Shown here: positions 25,717 to 36,100 of the stretch, one piece after another
Numbering within the stretch: the stretch's first letter is position 1
How the letters are laid out: every line of letters starts with the position of its first letter
Origin: JADJSS01 sp046329815
Lineage (GTDB): Bacteria; Bacteroidota; Bacteroidia; Chitinophagales; JADIYW01
Direction: 5' to 3'
Length of the DNA stretch: 64,000 nt
Assembly (NCBI GenBank): GCA_046329815.1
Contig: JAXLTY010000001.1
Location: 496,001 to 560,000 of the forward strand
The notes under the pieces: model-generated
The model's database searches: none
What the model saw: only the letters and a program-made list of their open reading frames with translations
Told to the model about the DNA's origin: nothing
Program-made: the position numbers and the translations under genes

Positions 25717-28700
25717 ATGAAACGTAAACTATTTTTTTTAGTTTTTATTTTCCTGATTTTTAATAGTAAAGCACAAACCAGTTTTACTACATCTACTACT
25801 ATTTCTACCTGCAGTTCAAACGGCTCTATTACCGTAACACCAACCAGCGGCTCTACTCCTTTTTTGTACCAGATCGTTTCCAGTTCTACAGGTATTATTC
25901 GTCCGGCGCAAAATGTGCCAGTTTTTAATAATTTACCGCAAGGCACTTACACCATTCGGTTAACGGATGCGAATAATTTTACTGCACAAGGCAATGCTAC
26001 TATTACCGGAAATTATGTGCCGCTTACATTTAATTACACGCAGAATCAATCAACACTGACTATCAATCCGGTTAACGGCAAACCGCCATATCAATTTACC
26101 TATTCGAAAGATAATGGAATAACGTATCGGCCACTTACTGATACGAACATTTTTAAATGTTTTGAAGCCGGAAATTATATTTTTCGAGTGTACGATAGCT
26201 GTTCTAATTTTTATTCAGAAAATGTGGTGATGAATCCGGTTATTATCAATGCCGATTTTTCGTGTAATGTTACCGGCAACATGAAATCGATTACACTGAA
26301 TAGTGTTTCAGGTGGCAATGGCGGCTATACATACAATGCTACCGGTTTTGGATACAATCAATCTAACACAACCGGTAATTTTTCAGGTATTAGTTTTTGT
26401 AATAAGAATGTGTCGGTGAAAGTTACAGATGTTTGCAATGTCACCAATTCCTTTTTGGTCTGTCCAACACCTGATTTCGGTTTTGAAATTACCTGTGTCA
26501 ATTTTAAAGACCACACTATTACAATTGGCAATGTTACCGGTGGCGGTGGCATTCCGTATAAGTATATTGCTAATGATATTATCAGCAGTTCGCCTACAAT
26601 AACCAATATTCCGAATACACAGGATTCTATTGTTGCAGGAATTGTTGACAGTTGCGGCAACAGATCTTTAGTAACCATTCGTCCTAATAAAGTTTTAAAA
26701 ATCGATAGCTTAATTTGCATACGTGGTGATCTTTCCATTACAACTGGTTACGGCGTCGATTATCAGTATTATACTGCTTTTCAGCCAACACGTTATCAAT
26801 CTACTTCAGGTCCTACTTCATTTGATGTTTTAGATACATTCAGAGTTGGACATGATACCAGTTTCGTGTTGCTGCATAATTTGCAAAACGGCACTTATAC
26901 TTTTAAAGTAACGAACGCATGTGGCGATGAAATTAATGGTGCGTTTACTTATCACCGCAAATGTTACCGAAGTTTCAAAGTAGAAAAGAAACAAGAGTGT
27001 GACAGAGTTCGGTACCAGGTGTTTAAAGATTGTAAAATTGACACTGATATCGTATTTATGCTGTATGATAAAAACGGTGTACTGCTGCAGCAAAATTCTA
27101 CCGGAAGTTTTGCCATCAATAATAATACTTGTTATCGCATTAAAATGCGCGATACGATTTGCGACACCATATTGCTTGATTTTGTAAATCCATTGAATTT
27201 AAAATTAAGGACATTTCAAAATTCATGTGATGTTTTAACGGCTGGTGTTGATATTCAGGAAAACATTCTTTGCAGCAAAGGGCAAGTTCCGCAGTTCTCC
27301 GGTATTTTAGCAATTGTAATTGCCGATTCAAATTTTAATATTTTAAAGTATGCTGCTAATGGTGTGTTTGATACGGTACCGCCGAATGCCTATTGGATTT
27401 ACGGAAGTACTACCGGCTGCAATACAGATACGATTCGGTATGTAAAGAACACGACACTAAAAGATACGCTACGGTTTTGCATCACACCTTCTGTAAAAAT
27501 AATTGGTACAAAATGTAAGTTTGCATGGCAGGTTCAAATTACAGTCAATCCGACCGGTGCGAGTTATAACCTGACAGGAAACGGCGTCAATATAACCAGC
27601 AGCAATCTGTTTTTAGGTTTAGACACTGGCATGTATGTATTAAAAAGTGGCTGCAATGTTCAGTATCTGTATCTGCCGAAATATTATGATTTCAATGTTG
27701 ACATTCAAACCAGTTGCCCGAAAAATGGTATTCTGCAAGCATCGCATACAGAAGACAGCAACTATATTAGAATGTTAGGCGCACAGTATTTTTATTCGCT
27801 TTGCAATCCACCAATCATTGATTACAACATACAGGAAATAGGCACCACTAATCCATTAATTTACAGCGTTAATGGTTATTTCGATAATTTAAAGACCGGA
27901 ACTTATTATGGCGTTTATTTTAAAGGTAACCAGGATTGCAATTATTTCGCCGATACTGTTTTTACGCCATTTTACACGCGTCCAAAACTTACTGCAACCT
28001 ATGGTTTAGTTTGCAACGGAAATAATGCTAGCGTAAAAGCAACAGTAGTTGGTGGTTTGCCACCTTACAGATTTGATGTTATCGGTTCATCAATTCCAAC
28101 CATTATTACAGATTCGACCTATGTTATTTATAACAACCTGCCATTAGGTACCACACAGTTTCGAGTAAGTGATGCTTGTGGTATTTCGATTGATTATTCA
28201 ACAGAAGTATTAAGCGTAAATTTTGAACCGACATTTAAGAAAAAATGCGATGGACAGGTACAATTGATCGCGCCTGATATTTTTAATACCACTTATGTCT
28301 GGACAAATAAAAATGGTGATACTATCGGAACTACACCGAGTGTTTATGTAAGTCCAAATGGCACCGATTCTTTTACCGTTTCAATTAAACACTTGACATG
28401 CAGTTTATCGAAGTACTTATTAGTAGCTGATTTCAGTTCTTCTATTGTCACTGCAAATGCAGGAATTGACTTCACAGTAGATACTAATCGTGCAACACTA
28501 AATGGCAATGTGCCGCCAACAACTGCAATCGGCACATGGAAACAAATTGATCCGAGTTCAGGCAATACTGTTTTTTCAGATATTCACGATCCGAAAGCCA
28601 CTACCATAGTCGATGTTTTTCCAGGACAATATACTTATTTATGGACTGTAACAGATACCGTTGTCGGTTGTGTTGATGAAGATACAGTTGTGGTTAGTTA

Positions 28701-29919
28701 TTTGCGTTGTCCCGGAATTGTAGAAGTGCGATTTACTAAAAATGTACGCAACGCAACCTGCATTAATAATGGACAAATAGATGTCAGTATTATACAGACT
28801 TCTACACCAATTCATTATTTATGGAATACCGGTGACACTACCGCTTCAATAAAAAACCTGACTGATGCTATGTATATCGTCAGAATTTATGATGAGACTT
28901 CGTGTACACAAGACATCTATGATACAACGATAATTTCAGGTACAAAACCAACAAAAGACAGCATCCAAAGATCTGTTTGCGATGGTGATACTGTTACAAT
29001 AAATAATAAAAACTATTTTACCGCAGGAAATTATACCGATACATTGCGCAACAGTCTTGGCTGCGACAGCATTTTATTTATTAAAATCAATATTGGACAA
29101 AAAACATTTGGTGATTCGGTGACACTTTATTTTTGCGATGGTGACAGCTATACTTTACCGGACAGCACACTGACATTTACACATTCTATCAGCTTTTACT
29201 TAGGTCTTGTAAATAGTAATGGTTGTGACAGTTTAATTTATTACGACATTATATTTAATCCATCTTATACTAAGACCATTGATACTGCTATTTGCGCCGG
29301 CAATGTATATCAGTTGCCAAACGGAAACAACGTCAGCATTTCAGGAAATTATATTGATTCTTTTACAACGATCCATGGCTGCGACAGCATCATTACCACT
29401 AATTTGTTTGTAAAAGATACTTTACAGCCATTGAATTTAGGAAATGACCAACTGATTTGTGCTGATGATTCTATTGTTTTATTGCTTAACTATCCGCAAT
29501 ATGCCAATTATGTATGGCAAGACAACAGCAACCAGGCAAACTATACTATTAAAAAAGATGGTATTTATTATGTAAAAGTATATGATGGCTGTACAGAAAC
29601 ATCGGATACTATAACTATTCAAACCAAAAGTTGTACCTGCAATTTTTATATACCGACTGCATTTTCGCCAAATCACGATGCCGTGAATGATCTGTTTTTG
29701 CCGTTGAGAAAATGTGATGAGTTCAAAGAATATAAATTTACAGTGTACAACCGCTGGAATGAATTGATGTTCCAAACCACAGATGCGCTTTCCGGCTGGA
29801 ACGGATGGTATAAAAATGAAGAACAACCATTAGATACTTATATTTGGTTGTTGGAATATTATGATGTTTATCAAAACAAAAAAATATTTCTTAAAGGAAC
29901 TGTTACATTACTACGCTAG
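25717..29919 (+). CDS. Large secreted protein with type B (gliding-associated) T9SS domain
   Basis: Surface protein of 1400 residues. A signal peptide (MKRKLFFLVFIFLIFNSKAQ) is followed by cysteine-containing beta-rich modules in the style of SprB-like repeats (NGSITVTPTSGSTPFLYQI), several of which end in -CD- or -CG- motifs. Near 1080-1220 three short modules with CDGDxxxL, as in adhesin-type repeats, are seen. The type B sorting domain covers about 1307-1400: YIPTAFSPNHDAVNDLF, then FTVYNRWNELMF and GTVTLLR at the very end. No catalytic motif. A -7-like box TAAATTTG (25702-25709) precedes the ATG by 7 bp. It is the first of three type B proteins in a row. No SprF/PorP-type partner is encoded next to it. 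Confidence 0.9.
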   Translation: MKRKLFFLVFIFLIFNSKAQTSFTTSTTISTCSSNGSITVTPTSGSTPFLYQIVSSSTGIIRPAQNVPVFNNLPQGTYTIRLTDANNFTAQGNATITGNYVPLTFNYTQNQSTLTINPVNGKPPYQFTYSKDNGITYRPLTDTNIFKCFEAGNYIFRVYDSCSNFYSENVVMNPVIINADFSCNVTGNMKSITLNSVSGGNGGYTYNATGFGYNQSNTTGNFSGISFCNKNVSVKVTDVCNVTNSFLVCPTPDFGFEITCVNFKDHTITIGNVTGGGGIPYKYIANDIISSSPTITNIPNTQDSIVAGIVDSCGNRSLVTIRPNKVLKIDSLICIRGDLSITTGYGVDYQYYTAFQPTRYQSTSGPTSFDVLDTFRVGHDTSFVLLHNLQNGTYTFKVTNACGDEINGAFTYHRKCYRSFKVEKKQECDRVRYQVFKDCKIDTDIVFMLYDKNGVLLQQNSTGSFAINNNTCYRIKMRDTICDTILLDFVNPLNLKLRTFQNSCDVLTAGVDIQENILCSKGQVPQFSGILAIVIADSNFNILKYAANGVFDTVPPNAYWIYGSTTGCNTDTIRYVKNTTLKDTLRFCITPSVKIIGTKCKFAWQVQITVNPTGASYNLTGNGVNITSSNLFLGLDTGMYVLKSGCNVQYLYLPKYYDFNVDIQTSCPKNGILQASHTEDSNYIRMLGAQYFYSLCNPPIIDYNIQEIGTTNPLIYSVNGYFDNLKTGTYYGVYFKGNQDCNYFADTVFTPFYTRPKLTATYGLVCNGNNASVKATVVGGLPPYRFDVIGSSIPTIITDSTYVIYNNLPLGTTQFRVSDACGISIDYSTEVLSVNFEPTFKKKCDGQVQLIAPDIFNTTYVWTNKNGDTIGTTPSVYVSPNGTDSFTVSIKHLTCSLSKYLLVADFSSSIVTANAGIDFTVDTNRATLNGNVPPTTAIGTWKQIDPSSGNTVFSDIHDPKATTIVDVFPGQYTYLWTVTDTVVGCVDEDTVVVSYLRCPGIVEVRFTKNVRNATCINNGQIDVSIIQTSTPIHYLWNTGDTTASIKNLTDAMYIVRIYDETSCTQDIYDTTIISGTKPTKDSIQRSVCDGDTVTINNKNYFTAGNYTDTLRNSLGCDSILFIKINIGQKTFGDSVTLYFCDGDSYTLPDSTLTFTHSISFYLGLVNSNGCDSLIYYDIIFNPSYTKTIDTAICAGNVYQLPNGNNVSISGNYIDSFTTIHGCDSIITTNLFVKDTLQPLNLGNDQLICADDSIVLLLNYPQYANYVWQDNSNQANYTIKKDGIYYVKVYDGCTETSDTITIQTKSCTCNFYIPTAFSPNHDAVNDLFLPLRKCDEFKEYKFTVYNRWNELMFQTTDALSGWNGWYKNEEQPLDTYIWLLEYYDVYQNKKIFLKGTVTLLR

Positions 29920-30092
29920 AAAAATTGAGATAATAGCACTGTTTTATGTTGTTTAAACATTAAAACAACTTCCATTTCAAACATTTAACATTAAAATTAC
30001 ATACTTTCTTTAAGAAATTTTAACAATTATCATTTTTTCCGTATATTTATCTCTTGACTAAGCTATTCTAAAAAGAACACAAGAATTTTTTG

Positions 30093-30129
30093 TTTTTAGG
30101 GTTTTTTATTTTTTAGGGTTTTTAAAGGG
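30093..30129 (+). repeat. TTTTTAGGG direct repeats in the leader of the giant gene
   Basis: TTTTTAGGG occurs at 30093-30101 and 30110-30118, followed by TTTTTAAAGGG ending at 30129, six bases before the ATG at 30136. These are the only G runs in the otherwise AT-rich 216-bp gap after the upstream gene. They may act in translation initiation, but no known element is matched. Confidence 0.5.
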
Positions 30130-30135
30130 TTTAGT

Positions 30136-33100
30136 ATGAAAAAAATTTGCCTGTGTTGCATTACAGCATTTTTACTTTTTAGTTTATTATCAAAAGCACA
30201 ATTACCTTACATTAAGCCATGTTATGGAATTAATGCCGGTTTGGATTCTTCATTTTGCAGTCCTGTATGTAAAAACATTTCGCGCATTGCGGTTCCGCAA
30301 TACGAAAACAGAGCAACTAACACTTATCAGGTACTTACGATGACATTGCCTTCTCCGATGTACAACAATACCGGAACCAATGTAATTGTAAATCAAGACG
30401 ATGTGTGGAGTGGTGTCGTTAACATGCCGTTTAATTTCTGTTTTTTTGGAAACACCTACAATAAGTTTGTAATCGGCGCTAACGGTTTGATATCATTCAA
30501 TACAGCTTATGCAAATTTATGGTGTGAATATGCTTATACAGGTGGCATTCCAGATGCTGCTAAACCTATCAACTCAATTATGGGTGCTTACACAGATATT
30601 GATCCAAGTGTTGGTTTCAGCGCAAACAGAATCAACTGGTATATTGAAGGTGCTGCACCTTGCAGAAGAGCCGTGATCAATTTTTATCGTGTTCCAATGT
30701 TCAGTTCTTCTTGCAATAGTTTATTATTTACTTCGCAAATCGTTTTACATGAAGCATACAATATTATAGATGTAATTGTGGTAAACAAACCGGTTTGCTC
30801 AAGCTGGAATGGCGGTCGAGGTATTATTGGCATTCAAAATGCTAATGGATTAACAGCGTTTGCTGCACCAGGTCAAAATCCTTCTACTTCTAACTTAACA
30901 AATACTTGCTATCGTTTTTTACCAAATGGAGCATTGCAACAATCTATCAATTGGACAGAAGGTGCTACAACTATTTCTAATACCGCTACATTGGCACCAA
31001 GTCTTTGTCCCGGAACAACCAGAACATTTACAGCTAATTTGGTAAATAACAGATGCGACGGTTCAACAGTTATAGTAAGTGATGATGTTACATTTACTGT
31101 AAATAACGGTGGTGCAAACGCTGGCCCTGACAGGTCATTAAGTTGCATTGCACCAAACATCACAATTGGTACACCGGCACAAGCAAATACAACTTATTCA
31201 TGGTCACCGGCTGCCGGCTTGAGTAACGCAAACATTGCACAACCGACTACCAATACACCGAATACATACATTGTTACTGCAACAAATGCCTCTACAGGTT
31301 GTACAGGAACAGATACAGTTATCGTTTCTCCGTTAACCAATCCGGTAGCAAATGCCGGACCTGACAAACAAATTAACTGTTCTGGTCCCACTACACAGAT
31401 TGGAACACCGGCTATCGCAGGTCACACTTATTCGTGGTCGCCGGCTGCTGGATTAGACAATCCTAATGTTGCACAACCAAACGCTTCGGTTGCAAATACA
31501 TATACATTAACGATTACAAATACAGCTTCCGGCTGTACTGCTACGGATGCTGTAACAGTTACTATTGATAATACACCGCCAACCGCAAATGCAGGTGCTA
31601 ATCAAACATTAACTTGTGCAAATCCATCTTTGCAGATTGGTACTGCAGCTGTTGCAGGAAATACCTACTCTTGGGCATCGGCTGCAGGTTTATCAAACGC
31701 AAATATTGCACAACCAAATGCCACTGCAGCTGGCACATACACCTTAACCGTAACTAAAACATCAAATGGCTGCACAGCTACAGACGCCGTTACAATTTCT
31801 GTTGACACATTAAGACCAGGTGCAAATGCTGGTGTTGATCAAACATTAACTTGTACTAATACATCTTATTTAATAGGTACGCCAACAGTTGCAGGAAATA
31901 CGTATTCCTGGTCGCCAGCTGCAGGTTTATCAAATGCATCCATTGCACAACCTACGGTTACAGCACCTGGTCTATATACAGTAACTGTTACTAAAACAAG
32001 TAATGGTTGTTCTAATACAGATAATGTTACAATTTCAAAAGATGTTACCACACCAGTTGCAAATGCTGGTCCTGCTGTTACATTAACTTGTTCTGCCCCT
32101 TCTTTACAAATAGGTACAGCATCTATTGCTGGCAATACTTATTCTTGGTCACCGGCTGTTGGTTTGTCAAATGCAAGCATTGCGCAGCCAAATGCTACTA
32201 AAACAGGGACCTATACATTAACCGTTACACAACTTTCTAATGGCTGTACAGCTACGGATGCTGTAACAGTATCAATAGATACACTTCGTCCAAATGCAAA
32301 TGCTGGCGCAGATAAGATCATCACATGCGCTAATCCAACACATGTTATTGGAACAACTGCTGTTGCAGGTAATACATATGCATGGTTACCAAGTGCAGGT
32401 TTAGATAATGCATCGATTGCTCAGCCAACAGCATCTGCAACCGGTACTTATACATTAACGGTTACTAAAACTTCAAATGGTTGTACCAACACAGATGCAG
32501 TAACAGTTACAGTAGATACAACAAGACCAACTGCAAACGCCGGTACGGATAAAGTTATTACTTGTGCAAATCCTACACATATGATCGGCACAACTGCAAT
32601 CGCAGGAAACACATACGCATGGTCACCAGGTGCAGGTTTATCAAACGCAAATATTGCTCAACCAACTGCTTCCTCTATTGGAACTTATACAGTAACGGTA
32701 ACAAAGACCGCAAACGGTTGCACAGCAACAAATGATGTAACAATTACAATTGATACTACAAGTCCTGGCGCAAATGCTGGTGCAGACAAGATTATTACTT
32801 GTTCAAATCCGACCCATGTTATTGGAACACCGGCAACTGCAGGCAATACCTATTCGTGGTCACCGGGTGCAGGTTTATCAAATGCAAATATTGCTCAACC
32901 AACAGTATCGTCAACTGGAAATTATTTTTTAACAGTTACAAAAACAGCAAATGGTTGTACATCCACAAACGCTGTTTTGGTTACAGTTGACACCACAAGA
33001 CCAACTGCTAATGCAGGTACAAATGTTACTTTAACTTGTACTAATCCATCTTTACAAATTGGAACTACTGCAATTGCAGGCAATACTTACTCATGGACAC

Positions 33101-36100
33101 CAAATACAGGTTTATCAAATACTGCTATTGCCCAACCAAATGCAAATACTACCGGTACCTATACACTAATAGTTACAAAAACAGCAAATGGCTGTTCTAA
33201 TTCAGATATTGTTATCGTTGCAATTGACACTACAAAACCGGTGGCTAATGCTGGTGCTAATGTTACACTTACTTGTACAAATCCATCTTTACAAATTGGA
33301 ACTACTGCTATATCAGGTAATACTTACTCTTGGACACCAAATGCAGGTTTGTCAAATGCTTCTATTGCTCAACCGAACGTAAATACTACAGGTACTTATA
33401 CTGTTACTGTTACTAAAACTGCAAACGGTTGTACTTCTGCAGATGCTGTTACGGTTGCAGTGGATACAACTCGTCCTGGTGTAAATGCAGGTACAAACAA
33501 GATTATCACTTGTTCAAATCCAACGCATGTAATCGGCTTCTCTTCAGGTCCGGGAACAACTTATTCTTGGTCGCCAAGTGCAGGTTTATCAGATGCAACT
33601 ATTGCCCAACCTACAGTCAGTGCTGGTGGAAATTATATATTGACAGTCACCAAAACATCGAATGGATGTACGGCTCAAGATGCTGTTTTAGTTTCTGTAG
33701 ATACAGTAAGACCAATTGCAAATTCAGGCACTGATAAAGTAATTACTTGTAATAGTCCGACATTTGTAATCGGAACACCGGCAATTGCAGGCAACACATA
33801 TGCCTGGACACCGGCTATTGGTTTATCAAATGCATCCATTGCACAACCTACGGTAAATACAACAGGTACTTACACACTAACAGTTACCAAAACTGTAAAC
33901 GGATGTACTTCCGTAGATTCAGTTAAGATTGCAGTTGACACTACAAGGCCGGTTGCCGATGCTGGCGCTGATAAAGTAATTACTTGTTCTAATCCAACAC
34001 ATAACATTGGAACGCCTGCTATTGCAGGAAATACATACGCTTGGGTACCTGCTTCTGGTTTAAACAATCCGGGAATTGCGCAACCTGTTGCAAATACTAC
34101 AGGTACTTATACTGTAACAGTTACCAAAACAAGCAATGGTTGTTTCGCATCTGATGCAGTTACAATTAGTGTTGATACATCAAGACCTTTTGTATTTGCA
34201 GGCAATGATAAATTGATTACTTGTTCTAATCCTACACATATACTTGGAACAAACCCAATTGCCGGTAACACCTATTTATGGTCTCCGGCAACAGGATTAA
34301 GTGCTGCAAATATTGCTCAGCCGACTGTAAATTTAACAGGTACTTATACATTGACAGCTACCAAAACTTCAAATGGCTGTACTGCTTCTGATATAGTAAA
34401 TGTAACCGTTGATACAACTATCATTATTGCAGACGCAGGTCTTGATAAAGTAATTACATGTTCAGCTCCAATACATATAATTGGAACTCCTGCTGTTGCC
34501 GGTGCTACATATGCCTGGTCGCCATCTGTAGGTTTGAATAATGCGAACATTGCACAACCAACGGCGAATACTACAGGTAATTATGTATTGACTGTAACCA
34601 AAAATTCTACAGGTTGCACTTCTACAGATGTAGTGGTGGTTTCAGTGGACACAACAAAACCAGTTGCAAATGCAGGCGCTGATAAATTAATTACTTGTAC
34701 CAATCCAACACATACAATTGGAACTACTGCAATAGCAGGCAATACTTATTCATGGACTCCTGCTTCAGGTTTAGACAATACAACAATTGCACAGCCAACA
34801 GTAAATACAACAGGAACATATACTGTTACAGTTACTAAAACAGCCAATGGATGTATTGCAACTGATGAAGTTACAGTTGCAGTGGACACAACAAAACCGG
34901 TAGCTGATGCCGGCGCAAGTGTTACACTTACTTGTACAAATCCATCCTTACAAATTGGAACTGCCGCTATATCAGGTAATACTTACTTTTGGTCGCCAAG
35001 TGCTGGCTTGTCAAATACTGGTAGCGCACAACCAACAGTAAATACACCTGGTATCTATACTGTAACGGTTACAAAATCAGCAAATGGTTGTACTTCAACA
35101 GATGCTGTAACAGTGGCTATTGACACAATAAAACCGATTGCGAATGCCGGTGCTAATCAATTAATTACTTGTGCAAATCCAACCTATGTGCTTGGAACGC
35201 CTGCAGTTACTGGTAACACATATGCATGGACACCAGGCACTGGTTTATCAGATCATTTAATTGCACAACCTACCGTTAGCGCAAGTGGAAATTATACATT
35301 AATTGTGACAAAAACGTCAAATGGTTGTGTTGCACAAGATGGCATATCAGTAACTGTTGACACTACAAAACCGTTTGCAAATGCTGGTACTAACATCACT
35401 TTAACTTGTACCAATCCATCTTTGCAAATTGGATCACCTGCAATTGCAGGCAATACTTATTCATGGATACCGGTTGCAGGTTTAGATAATCCGGCAATTG
35501 CACAACCAACAGTAAATACTACAGGAACATATACAGTTACGGTTACCAAAACAGCAAACGGCTGCAGTTCAACCGATGCTGTAGTGGTTGCTATAGACAC
35601 TACCAAACCGACTGCTGATGCTGGTGTTGATAAGATCATTACTTGTACAAATACTACACAAACCATAGGTACAACTGCTATTGCAGGAAATACATATGTA
35701 TGGACATCGGCTACAGGTTTAAATAATACAAGTATTGCACAACCAACCGTAAATACTACAGGTACATATACTGTAACTGTTACAAAAACAAGTAATGGCT
35801 GCTCTGCATCGGATGCAGTTACTGTTAGTGTTGATACAACAAAACCATTTGTATTTGCAGGTAATGATAAATTGATCACTTGCGCAAATCCTACACAAGT
35901 AATCGGCTCAGGACCAATGACAGGAGTTACATATTCATGGTCGCCGGCAACAGGTTTAGATAATGCTGCTATTGCACAACCAAGTGCAAGTGCTGCCGGA
36001 AATTACATAGTAACAGGTACAAAAACTGCAAATGGCTGCAAGGCATCAGACCTTGTGATTGTATCTATTGATACCACTCATACTGCTGCTAATGCTGGTG

